Shown: in pieces, positions 27,218 to 34,913 of the stretch
How positions within the stretch are numbered: position 1 is the stretch's first letter
How the letters are laid out: every line of letters starts with the position of its first letter
Source of the DNA: Bacteroidales bacterium
GTDB taxonomy: Bacteria > Bacteroidota > Bacteroidia > Bacteroidales > Muribaculaceae
Assembly: GCA_003150235.1 (NCBI GenBank)
Contig: QAMW01000008.1
Span: 1-64,000 of the forward strand
Direction: 5' to 3'
DNA length: 64,000 nucleotides
The notes under the pieces: generated by a model
What the model was told of the DNA's origin: nothing
What the model saw: only the letters and a program-made list of their open reading frames with translations
Database searches by the model: none
Position numbers and translations under genes: made by a program

Positions 27218-28519
27218 TTATTTGGTGCTTATATTACGCGCGATTCTGGAAATTATTGTTAAAGTTTTGTTATCTTTTGCAAAAACTGAGTTAAGACCTT
27301 GCTCTTCCTGCGCGGGATCACATACATATTCGTCGCCCGGCTCCCACACGACATGCGCGGGATCGGCATATCCGCCCCATCCCCAGAAGTTGCAGCCGTC
27401 GATAAGGTCGCCTTTCTCCACGAGAGAGAATACATATTCATAAAATTTGTCCCTTCCTTCGGTAGGTGTACCGGGAGTAAACGACATCGAGTCACGCGGA
27501 TAGCCGAATTCCTCCAAAACAAGAGGTTTACGGGCGCGCTTCATCATATCGGAGTGAGGGGTGATATACTCTACCGCCTTTATGCAGGCACTGTCGACTC
27601 CGGAGAGCAGGGTTTCCTTCCCTACCCAACCCCAGTTGTAGGGCCACAGATGGAGGATTCCGTAATCGATTTCGGGATAGTTGTGAATCTCTTCCCAAAG
27701 CGCGATATCCTGTTCACACCCATGCTTGCCTTCACTGCCTGTCGAAACGAGATGGTTAGGGTCGTTCTCCTTTATAATACGCGCGGTGGTGCGTATCCAG
27801 TCGGCAAACGCGCGCTTCTGGAGGCTGTCTTCCGCAAAGGCGCGCGGCTCGTTTGCTACCTGCCATGCCATTATAGCGGGACTTTCTGCGTAAGGCTTGC
27901 CGGTCACGGTGTTGACGCGCGACACAATATTGCGCACATGATTGTAAGAAAGCTGCTTCGCGGAATCGCAGGTGACAAACTGCCTTACATAATCCATATA
28001 TGCGGGCCACCCGTCAACGCTCGGTATCGGCGCTTTCCCTTTTCCAGCCCACTGGAGATAAGCCGAATATCCGCCACTCCATTCCCAGGCGTTGTTAAGA
28101 TAAAGCACAGCTTTCATGTCGCGACGCTCAAGTTCCGCCATAAGATAGTCAAGTCCGGCAAGAAGAGTGTCGTTGTACACGCCGGGAGCGGTCTGCAGTA
28201 CAGGGCTGATATGAGAGGCAAGCCCCTCATCGCCGTCACCACCCACGAGTATGCGCAGATTGTTTATGCCGTTTTCCTGCAACAGGTCGAGTTCACGTGC
28301 CAGACGTTTGCGATCACCGCCGCGCCCTTCCGATGCAAGGATAGGACCGTACCAGAAATTAGTGCCTACGAAGCGATACACGCTGTCGCCTATATAAAAT
28401 TTGCCGTCGCGCACGGTGACAAAATCACCCTTTGACTCAGCCGTGTTCTTTTTCGCTGACGAACATGCCACTGCAGTCACAGTCGCGCAAAGAGCTATAA
28501 TCCAGAATATTTTTTTCAT
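27218..28519 (-). CDS. GH5_7 endo-beta-1,4-mannanase lipoprotein
   Basis: A 433-residue lipoprotein (Cys19, VACSSAKK). The N-terminal catalytic signature FVGTNFWYGPIL is characteristic of GH5 subfamily 7. Acid/base Glu224 lies in WQVANEPRAF and nucleophile Glu337 in LVLEEFGYPR. Aromatic residues around HLWPYNWGW line the cleft. Residues after the lipid-anchored Cys are Ser-Ser-Ala-Lys-Lys, so export to the surface is less certain than for the GH26 at 15124. It is paired with the CE7 esterase in a two-gene arrangement. Confidence 0.92.
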   Translation of the reverse strand: MKKIFWIIALCATVTAVACSSAKKNTAESKGDFVTVRDGKFYIGDSVYRFVGTNFWYGPILASEGRGGDRKRLARELDLLQENGINNLRILVGGDGDEGLASHISPVLQTAPGVYNDTLLAGLDYLMAELERRDMKAVLYLNNAWEWSGGYSAYLQWAGKGKAPIPSVDGWPAYMDYVRQFVTCDSAKQLSYNHVRNIVSRVNTVTGKPYAESPAIMAWQVANEPRAFAEDSLQKRAFADWIRTTARIIKENDPNHLVSTGSEGKHGCEQDIALWEEIHNYPEIDYGILHLWPYNWGWVGKETLLSGVDSACIKAVEYITPHSDMMKRARKPLVLEEFGYPRDSMSFTPGTPTEGRDKFYEYVFSLVEKGDLIDGCNFWGWGGYADPAHVVWEPGDEYVCDPAQEEQGLNSVFAKDNKTLTIISRIARNISTK

Positions 28520-28539
28520 GTTTCAAGTATATGTAATTT

Positions 28540-28656
28540 AAGTTTAGGGTTTAAGGTTTAAGGTTTAGAGAATACCCTTAACCCCCCTAACCTTTTAACC
28601 TTATAACCCGCTTGCGCAGCAAGCTTCTAACCCTCAACTTTCGCAAGCGAAAGTTG
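28540..28656. repeat. Telomere-like tract and palindrome between the SASA-type esterase and GH5_7 genes
   Basis: 28540-28568 is a degenerate TTTAGGG/TTTAAGG tandem tract. After a stretch of AACCTTATAACC-like repeats and a GCTTGC-gca-GCAAGC hairpin comes a perfect 10-bp palindrome, CAACTTTCGC-aa-GCGAAAGTTG (28635-28656), 5 bp behind the minus-strand stop at 28662. The palindrome may act as a terminator for the esterase gene. The same combination occurs at 62588-62751. Confidence 0.65.
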
Positions 28657-28661
28657 AATAA

Positions 28662-30110
28662 CTATTTTTCCCAGTTGTCGGTACGGAACGGCACGAGCGG
28701 GAGTTCCCGCATACCGTAGATATTGCCGGGTGACCAGTTTTTAAAGCAATAGCGCACGGCGACAATCTTGTCGACCTTGTCGCTCGTAACTTCGACATTG
28801 CAGCGGTCGGTGTATACTTGCTTCGCCTGTGCGGGATAAAACACACGGTCTTCCCCTGCAACCTCGAAGCCTTCCATGTCGCGCTCGGGAGAAAATCCGT
28901 CGTCGGCATTGCGGAAATGAAGCGTAGCCTTGTTACCGTCGACATCCATCGACACAAATTCGGGCGAATCGCAGGCAATGCCCTTCACACCGTAGTCGCG
29001 CACTGCAGCCATATAAGCGAGACGCTCCCCTATCTCAAGTTTTTTCGAAGGGTGAATCTGGAAAGATGTACCGGGTGTCACAAGGTCGACGGTCGACACG
29101 ATGCCGCTGTTGGGCACTATTTCAACCGCCTTGTGCTGTGACTCGCGAAGCAACGCGCCCAGTGTAGCCTGTTCGTCACCGTAATAGTGGGGAGGCACCT
29201 CAACACAGTAAACAGGTATTTCGCCCTGCCCCCATTTTTCGCGCCAATGTTTCATCATGGTAGCGAAACGAGAGGGATAATCGGCATGATGACCTAAATT
29301 GCTTTCTCCCTGATTCCAGAGAAATCCCCTGACAGTATAACCCATGAGGGGATGAAGCATGCCATTGTACATCACCATCGGAAGCATATATTCCGGCACC
29401 GACGGGTCGGCATCAAGCTGCTTGATATCCAGTTTTTCATCGGGATATTGTTCAAGAATCTCCTTGGGAAGCCATCCTTCGACGCGACTTCCGCCCCAGC
29501 TACAGTTGATTATGCCTACAGGCACGTCTATTATATTATTAAGTTCGCGCGCGAAGAAGTATCCTACAGCACTAAAATCGGGAGCATTTTCAGGCACACA
29601 TTCCACCCACTCGCCTTTCACGCTGTCGAGGGGCACTTCGGAACGCGTTTTGGGAACCGTAGCAAAACGTATCGCATGTTTATATTTCCCCGACTCGGCT
29701 ATCGCCTTGTTGGCACCCTCGATTGGCGCTCCCCAGAAACCGCGCAGCGGCATCTCCATATTGGACTGTCCGGAAGCAAACCACACTTCACCGACAAGTA
29801 CATTGTCGAGCGTCACTGTCTCGCCGTCGCCGGTTATAGTCACTGTTTGCACATCGTATGATGCCGCCGGAGTAGCTACCTTGACATCCCATCGACCGTT
29901 TTTAGCAGCCTTGGCGGTGTATTCCTTCCCGTTCCATCCGGTCACCACCTTAACCGTGGAACCCGGTTTCGCCCAGCCCCACAACGCGGCGTCGCTGTTT
30001 TGCTGAAGCATCATATTGCGGTTGACTATATCCGGAAGAGTGAGTGCGCCGGCATTTGCACAGGCTGCCACGGCAATACCGAGCAGTATGTTACGGAGAT
30101 TGATTTTCAT
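28662..30110 (-). CDS. Sialate O-acetylesterase-family (SASA, SGNH) carbohydrate esterase
   Basis: A 482-residue exported protein; the signal peptide is about residues 1-22. SGNH-hydrolase blocks are visible: GEVWFASGQSNMEMP with nucleophile Ser116, and FLWNQGESNLGHHADY (block with Gln-Gly-Glu-Ser). A beta-domain precedes the catalytic part and a jelly-roll-like domain is at the C-terminus. In plant-glycan PULs this family often deacetylates xylan or mannan, so acetyl-mannan esterase activity is more likely here than sialic acid work. It follows the GH5_2 gene by 18 nt and probably shares its transcript. Confidence 0.85.
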   Translation of the reverse strand: MKINLRNILLGIAVAACANAGALTLPDIVNRNMMLQQNSDAALWGWAKPGSTVKVVTGWNGKEYTAKAAKNGRWDVKVATPAASYDVQTVTITGDGETVTLDNVLVGEVWFASGQSNMEMPLRGFWGAPIEGANKAIAESGKYKHAIRFATVPKTRSEVPLDSVKGEWVECVPENAPDFSAVGYFFARELNNIIDVPVGIINCSWGGSRVEGWLPKEILEQYPDEKLDIKQLDADPSVPEYMLPMVMYNGMLHPLMGYTVRGFLWNQGESNLGHHADYPSRFATMMKHWREKWGQGEIPVYCVEVPPHYYGDEQATLGALLRESQHKAVEIVPNSGIVSTVDLVTPGTSFQIHPSKKLEIGERLAYMAAVRDYGVKGIACDSPEFVSMDVDGNKATLHFRNADDGFSPERDMEGFEVAGEDRVFYPAQAKQVYTDRCNVEVTSDKVDKIVAVRYCFKNWSPGNIYGMRELPLVPFRTDNWEK

Positions 30111-30128
30111 GATTGTATAGTTGATTGA

Positions 30129-31130
30129 TTAACGGTTACGGTTGATATAATACTTCACAAGCACAGCCCACGGCTTAAGGTCGTCGGCAGTCCACTCCTC
30201 GCCCTGCGATGAAGCCGACGGACGGAGCATCGAACATGTCTCATCCTTGTCGCTTACCGACCAGCATATCCAGCTGATACCGTTGGCATCAGCGAGATCC
30301 ATCCACTTTTCCCACGAAGCGGTGTCGATAACACCGTCGCCGGTGTGAACCATAGATGCACATTCAGCCATAAACAGAGGCAATCCCTTGTCGATGGCAT
30401 ATTGCGCCTGTTCGCGAAGATAATCGGTGTGAGTTGCGGCATAGTAATGGAGCGAGTACACTATGTTTTTATCGGAAGTGATAGGATCGTCGGCAGCCTC
30501 ATGCACGTTCTGGTCCCAACGCGGGGTAGGAACAATCACGATCGCCTCCGGTGCATTCTTGCGTATTATCGGAAGAATCTCCTCGGCATAATCCTTTGTC
30601 TCCTGCCAACTCACTTCGAGAGGCTCATTCCATATTTCATACATCACATTGGGAAGATGACCGTATTTTTCGCTGACTGTCGAGAAAAACTCCTTGGCAA
30701 GCGGGAGGTTATTGGCATGGCTGTGGAAGTCGATAAGCACATAGATACCGTTTTCGACTGCACCCTGCACGATACTGTCGACAAGTGCGTAACCCATTTC
30801 AGGCTTCTTGTCAAAAGTATCCTCATCAAGGTCAAGACCGATTGAGGCGCGCACTATGTCAGCACCCCACCCTTTTGCGATTTGAGTCACTGAGCTCCTG
30901 TTATAGAAACGCGGCCACATGTTGTGCCAACCGAAGCTGACACCGCGAAGCTGTATCGAATCGCCGTTCTGGTCCACGATACGCGAACCGTTGACCTTTA
31001 ACTGTCCGTGACGCTCCACAAGAGTCTGTCCTATGTTTTCATCTGTCGAGACGGCACTTTCCGACTTTCCCCCACAGGCTACGAACGGGAGAAACGCCGC
31101 AAGCAAAATTACTGCTGAAAATAATTTCAT
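30129..31130 (-). CDS. GH5 endoglucanase/glucomannanase (GH5_2-like) lipoprotein
   Basis: A 333-residue lipoprotein (Cys19, FVACGGKSES). It begins with the GH5_2-type block RIVDQNGDSIQLRGVSFGWHN. Acid/base Glu169 lies in YEIWNEPLEVSW and nucleophile Glu256 in LFMAECASM. The nucleophile context (AEC rather than TEFG/TEWG) is unusual but keeps the Glu. Subfamily 2 enzymes mostly cut beta-1,4-glucan. Next to mannanases, this suggests attack on glucose-containing stretches of glucomannan. It is the first gene of the unit downstream of the regulator. Confidence 0.87.
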   Translation of the reverse strand: MKLFSAVILLAAFLPFVACGGKSESAVSTDENIGQTLVERHGQLKVNGSRIVDQNGDSIQLRGVSFGWHNMWPRFYNRSSVTQIAKGWGADIVRASIGLDLDEDTFDKKPEMGYALVDSIVQGAVENGIYVLIDFHSHANNLPLAKEFFSTVSEKYGHLPNVMYEIWNEPLEVSWQETKDYAEEILPIIRKNAPEAIVIVPTPRWDQNVHEAADDPITSDKNIVYSLHYYAATHTDYLREQAQYAIDKGLPLFMAECASMVHTGDGVIDTASWEKWMDLADANGISWICWSVSDKDETCSMLRPSASSQGEEWTADDLKPWAVLVKYYINRNR

Positions 31131-31177
31131 GGAATCGAGTAAATATGTTTGACTGGTTGATTAATACTTATATATCA

Positions 31178-31216
31178 CAAATCTAATACTTTTCTGCGAG
31201 ATAAGAGGCAAAGATT
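31178..31216 (-). promoter_or_regulatory. Candidate promoter region of the GH5_2-esterase unit
   Basis: Two -7-like boxes occur on the minus strand: TAGATTTG (31178-31185, full TAnnTTTG match, with a TTTG 23 bp upstream at 31209-31212) and AATCTTTG (31209-31216, one mismatch, lying 19 bp from the operator-like element at 31236-31257). Which one is used cannot be decided by eye. Confidence 0.4.
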
Positions 31217-31235
31217 AAGATGAGTGTCAGAATCT

Positions 31236-31257
31236 GATAAATTAATACTATTTTAGC
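31236..31257. promoter_or_regulatory. Second copy of the susC operator-like element
   Basis: GATAAA-T-TAATAC-T-ATTTTA-GC matches the core of the susC palindrome (25885-25906) at 19 of 22 positions. It lies between the regulator gene stop (31263) and the GH5_2 gene, at the upstream edge of its promoter region. The symmetry is weaker than in the susC copy. Confidence 0.5.
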
Positions 31258-31262
31258 CGCAC

Positions 31263-32138
31263 TCACACAATGATTTTGTTCTTGCGGTAATTCTCCCTGA
31301 ACACTTTAGGGGAGCATCCTTTCTTCCGCTTGAATATGCGGTTGAAATTAGACACGTTGTTGAAACCGCACTCATAACATATCTCCACAATCGACATTGT
31401 GCTGTCGGCAAGGAGGCGCGATGCGTAACCGAGGCGCAGGTCTATTATATAATCCGAGATAGTTCTGCCTGTCCGCAACTTGAAAAAACGGCTGAAGGCA
31501 GTCGGTGTCATTCCTATAAGGTCGGCGAGCGATTGCAGGCGTATCTCCTTATTGTAATTTTTATTGATGTATTCCTCGACCTTGCGCACACGCCGGCTGT
31601 CGGACACGGTCGACACATTGGCAAACGAAGAACTTGACAGCATGTGGAAATTTTCTTCAAGCGACAGCTCGTAGAGTATCTCAAGGAGTTTCAACACACG
31701 GTAAAATCCCGACTGAAGGCGCGTTATCTCACCGAGACGCGAGTACAGACGCATGATTGCCGGCACTTCAAAAGCGATACCGTTGCGACTACGGTCAAGC
31801 ATCACCTCAAGACTCTTCATCTGATTTTTTGCCAGCAGGGAGTCGCCGAGCAGATCGGGAGAGAACTGGATGGTCACCTCATGTATATCCTTGCGCTTAC
31901 ATTCGTGCTGCTCCCATGCGTGTTCAAGACCGCCCCCTACTATCGCAAGATCATAATTGCCCAACACTTCTATGCTGTCGCCCACGAGACGCCGCGCACC
32001 TTCGCAGTTTTCCACGAAATTAAGCTCAAACTCGGCGTGACGGTGCAGAGGGTAATCAAAACTCTCCTTGTACCGGTCGACAAGATAGAAGCAGTCTTTT
32101 GACGACAGAGGGGTGATTTCGGTTATGACCTTGTTCAT
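31263..32138 (-). CDS. AraC-family transcriptional regulator
   Basis: A 291-residue regulator. Residues about 15-100 form a cupin-like sensory domain (YPLHRHAEFELNFV), and two helix-turn-helix motifs occupy residues about 185-285 (IRLQSLADLIGMTPTAFSRFFK and SIVEICYECGFNNVSNFNRIFKR). It is the gene immediately upstream of the mannan locus on the same strand, with its own promoter at 32161-32191. A role as sensor-activator of the locus is inferred; many Bacteroides PULs use a hybrid two-component or SusR-type regulator instead. Candidate targets are the shared elements at 25882-25909 and 31236-31257. Confidence 0.92.
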   Translation of the reverse strand: MNKVITEITPLSSKDCFYLVDRYKESFDYPLHRHAEFELNFVENCEGARRLVGDSIEVLGNYDLAIVGGGLEHAWEQHECKRKDIHEVTIQFSPDLLGDSLLAKNQMKSLEVMLDRSRNGIAFEVPAIMRLYSRLGEITRLQSGFYRVLKLLEILYELSLEENFHMLSSSSFANVSTVSDSRRVRKVEEYINKNYNKEIRLQSLADLIGMTPTAFSRFFKLRTGRTISDYIIDLRLGYASRLLADSTMSIVEICYECGFNNVSNFNRIFKRKKGCSPKVFRENYRKNKIIV

Positions 32139-32160
32139 GATCTTAGATTATTGATTGATG

Positions 32161-32191
32161 CAAAATTACAACAATTTCATTTAGATACAAA
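32161..32191 (-). promoter_or_regulatory. Promoter of the AraC-family regulator
   Basis: Minus-strand TTTG (32188-32191), 19 bp spacer, then TAATTTTG (32161-32168), which fits TAnnTTTG. The -7 box ends 22 bp before the ATG at 32138. Confidence 0.55.
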
Positions 32192-32315
32192 TTTATCATG
32201 CTAAAATCAGCACATCCGGGAGCACAAAATTGCATATTATATCCAATTATCAACATTTCCACACTATATGCGTTAAAAATATATACTGATAATGAAATTA
32301 TAATAATGTAAAGTC

Positions 32316-32891
32316 ATGAGCGGAAAAAACAGTTTTTGGACCTACCTGTTCGTATTAGCGGCAGGAATCGCACTGATATGCTTTCACACCAGGGTCAATA
32401 TCCTGGAATGGTTGATAATATTTGTTGGCGTGATGTTTGCAATACCCGGACTTATCGGGGTAATTTCCGGCATCAGCCGGAGTGGCAAAGGAAATGGAGT
32501 CAATGCCTCGTCGATGATATCATCGATAGGGTCATTAATCATAGGTGTGATTATGATTATCTGGCCTGCACCTTTTGCAGGAGTGTTCGTCTATGTACTC
32601 GCGGCAATCCTTCTCATTGCCGGATTCTGCCAGATATGGATGCTTGCCGTTGACTTCAAGCCCTATTCGATGCCGTTGTGGCTCTACATCCTTCCGGTGT
32701 TGATTTTCATAACGGGAGTGGTGATGATATGCTCCCCGTTACGCGACATTGAGTCGGCATTCACCCTTATGGCGGGAATAGCGATGGTGGCAGCTGCCGC
32801 TAATGACCTGTTCATATATCTTGCCGCATACAACTATGTCAAGCCGCGTACAGGAGAAGAAAAACAACAAGAAAGAATCGACAGGGAATAA
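32316..32891 (+). CDS. HdeD/DUF308-family membrane protein
   Basis: A 191-residue protein with six hydrophobic segments in three pairs: about 10-28, 30-50, 66-84, 87-105, 116-136 and 143-165. Short Gly-rich turns such as ITGVVMI and GVMFAIPGLIGVISGI match the DUF308 repeat. The E. coli member HdeD is linked to acid resistance, but the molecular role of the family is not settled. A charged Lys/Glu tail ends the protein. It converges with the kinase-like gene downstream and appears to be a single-gene unit. Confidence 0.75.
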   Translation: MSGKNSFWTYLFVLAAGIALICFHTRVNILEWLIIFVGVMFAIPGLIGVISGISRSGKGNGVNASSMISSIGSLIIGVIMIIWPAPFAGVFVYVLAAILLIAGFCQIWMLAVDFKPYSMPLWLYILPVLIFITGVVMICSPLRDIESAFTLMAGIAMVAAAANDLFIYLAAYNYVKPRTGEEKQQERIDRE

Positions 32892-32921
32892 TCCCCGCCG
32901 ACAACAAATTCCACGATTAGG

Positions 32922-33560
32922 TCACTCGTCGAGATTGAACCGGCGGGTGACGTAATCGCATATAAGAGCTGCCACATCGGCGGTAGGCATCGAAGATGAA
33001 TCGATTGTAAGATGATAGGTTTTCGCGTCGCCCCAGGTCTTGTCGGAATAGAAGTTATAATACCCGGCGCGGAGCTTGTTGGTCTTTTCGGCGAGTGCTT
33101 TAGCCTGTTCCGGAGTTGTCTTGTCACCACGGCGCATGATTCGCTTCACACATTCCTCGATAGGCGCATGTATGAATACATTGGCGCAACGCGGATGGTC
33201 GCGCAACACATAGTCGGCACTTCTACCCACAATCACGCAGGAATGTTTTTCAGCCACGGAATGTATGAAGTCGCTTTGCGCGCGATATAGTGTGTCATCA
33301 CTGATGGAAGAAGAGCCGGCATATAGCGTATATGGATTGTAACCCATCGTAAAAGAGAAGAGCCCGCTGAAAAATTTCGGAAATTTTTCATCCGACTTCT
33401 CAAAAAATTCGGGGCTGACTCCTGCCTTTTTCGCTGCCTCACAAAGAAGTTCCTTGTCATAATAAGCTATGCCAAGCCGCTCGGCAACAAGCTTGCCGAT
33501 TTCCCTGCCGCCGCTCCCAAACTGGCGGCCGATAGTGATTACATAATTCTTTTCATCCAT
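32922..33560 (-). CDS. Cytidylate kinase-like family protein
   Basis: A 212-residue P-loop protein of the Cmk2/AAA_26 type. The N-terminal block VITIGRQFGSGGREIGKLVAERLGI holds the Walker A-like GSGGREIG, and CVIVGRSADYVLRDHPRC is also conserved. It is a paralogue group common in Bacteroidetes and Firmicutes and separate from the essential Cmk; its true substrate is not established. It shares an 82-bp divergent promoter region with the gene at 33643. Confidence 0.85.
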   Translation of the reverse strand: MDEKNYVITIGRQFGSGGREIGKLVAERLGIAYYDKELLCEAAKKAGVSPEFFEKSDEKFPKFFSGLFSFTMGYNPYTLYAGSSSISDDTLYRAQSDFIHSVAEKHSCVIVGRSADYVLRDHPRCANVFIHAPIEECVKRIMRRGDKTTPEQAKALAEKTNKLRAGYYNFYSDKTWGDAKTYHLTIDSSSMPTADVAALICDYVTRRFNLDE

Positions 33561-33580
33561 AATATCGGGTTTAAGACATA

Positions 33581-33617
33581 CAAATATAAGTGTTTTTGAT
33601 GAAATTTATTATCTTTG
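33581..33617. promoter_or_regulatory. Divergent promoter region
   Basis: A minus-strand TATATTTG (33581-33588) faces the kinase-like gene and a plus-strand TATCTTTG (33610-33617) faces the gene at 33643. Both fit TAnnTTTG. The -33 elements are weak for both. Confidence 0.5.
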
Positions 33618-33642
33618 CGCCATAACTTTACACCCCAGTATC

Positions 33643-34014
33643 ATGAACGAGGATATAAAAAAAGAACTCGGCAAAGATCCTGACGGACTTTTGACCTACG
33701 AGTATATAGCCAATCATATCAATACTATCGATGATATAATCGACGACCTCGTCGACAATATGACAGCCGTTGACCTTACGGGTCAGTTTATTGTCAGCGC
33801 GGCACGCTATCTTCATGCCATAGACAAAGAGAAATATGCCGGTCCGATAGCAAGGCTGATTACCGCGGCAATTGAAAAAGACCGTGAACGCCGATACATC
33901 GGCGATCTTCTTTCCCTTTGGGGAAATGACTATGCGGAACACGCTGAAGAATTAAGCGCCGGTGACGACAATTTCCGACGCATCTATAAACGTCTATATC
34001 CTACCGGCATCTGA
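33643..34014 (+). CDS. Conserved hypothetical protein, small and helical
   Basis: A 123-residue acidic, largely helical protein without signal peptide, membrane segment or recognisable catalytic motif. Features are an N-terminal KKELGKDPDGLLTYEYIANHINTIDD stretch and a C-terminal RIYKRLYPTG. I recognise no family. It has a promoter box directly upstream (33610-33617) and leads a likely operon with the cyclophilin (14 nt gap) and the M16 peptidase. Coding bias and the tight spacing support a real gene. Confidence 0.75.
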   Translation: MNEDIKKELGKDPDGLLTYEYIANHINTIDDIIDDLVDNMTAVDLTGQFIVSAARYLHAIDKEKYAGPIARLITAAIEKDRERRYIGDLLSLWGNDYAEHAEELSAGDDNFRRIYKRLYPTGI

Positions 34015-34028
34015 TTGCAAGAATTATT

Positions 34029-34913
34029 ATGTTAAGACTACGAACTATCGGACTTCTGGCTGCGTTAAGCCTCTGGAGCGCGTCATGTTCACATTCACAG
34101 ACACGCCAATCTTCAACTGAACAAAACAACCTAAACACAACCGAAAACATGACTGAGAACAACAAAAACGATGTGATCGTCAACATTTCCACTACCATGG
34201 GCGACATAAAGGTGCTCCTTTACGGTGACACCCCGAAGCATCGCGACAATTTCATCAAGCTTGTAAACGAAGGTTTCTACAACGGGACTCTATTCCATCG
34301 AGTAATCAACGAATTCATGGTGCAGGCAGGCGACCCCGAGTCAAAGGGAGCGCCGGCAGGCAAACGCCTCGGCACCGGTGGTCCCGGCTACAATATCGAG
34401 GCGGAAATCGTCTATCCGGAACATTTCCATAAGCGTGGCGCGCTTGCCGCCGCCCGTCAAGGCGACAATGTGAACCCGGAACGCAAATCATCCGGTTCAC
34501 AATTTTATATCGTTACAGGCAAGGCATACTCCGAAGCGCAACTGGCACAGATGGAGAAACAGATGCAGATGATGAAACAGCAGGAAATATTCAACCGTCT
34601 CGCCTCGGAACGCCGCGACACAATCATGCAGTTGCGCCGCAACAATGACCATGCCGGCATCCAGAAACTCCAGGAAGAATTGATAGCGCTCACCGAGGCG
34701 GAAGCCGCTAAAAATCCGGCTAAATTCACCGATGCCCAGAAAAAAGCTTACTCTGAAGCAGGAGGAACGCCTCATCTCGACGGACAGTACACAGTATTTG
34801 GCGAAGTGCTTGAAGGACTCGACGTGGTGGAAAAAATCGAAAAGGTTTCCACAATGCCGGGCGACCGTCCCAAAGATGATGTAAAGATACTTAACATCAC
34901 TATTGAAAAATGA
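34029..34913 (+). CDS. Cyclophilin-type peptidyl-prolyl isomerase, lipoprotein
   Basis: A 294-residue protein with a lipoprotein signal (Cys19, in SASCSHSQ) and a Thr/Asn/Gln-rich linker. The cyclophilin core starts near residue 52 (VNISTTMGDIKVLLYGD) and carries FHRVINEFMVQAGD and SGSQFYIVTG. About 75 residues of charged helix (164-240) interrupt the fold before HLDGQYTVFGEVLEGLDVV. It should catalyse proline isomerisation in the periplasm or on the outer membrane. A start at 34149 would give a cytosolic form, but the lipobox favours 34029. The stop overlaps the next start (ATGA). Confidence 0.87.
   Translation: MLRLRTIGLLAALSLWSASCSHSQTRQSSTEQNNLNTTENMTENNKNDVIVNISTTMGDIKVLLYGDTPKHRDNFIKLVNEGFYNGTLFHRVINEFMVQAGDPESKGAPAGKRLGTGGPGYNIEAEIVYPEHFHKRGALAAARQGDNVNPERKSSGSQFYIVTGKAYSEAQLAQMEKQMQMMKQQEIFNRLASERRDTIMQLRRNNDHAGIQKLQEELIALTEAEAAKNPAKFTDAQKKAYSEAGGTPHLDGQYTVFGEVLEGLDVVEKIEKVSTMPGDRPKDDVKILNITIEK

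Noticed and set aside
27299..28435. A 378-codon open frame on the plus strand opposite the GH5_7 gene
   Set aside because: The opposite strand encodes a full mannanase with both catalytic Glu; this frame shows no recognisable domain.
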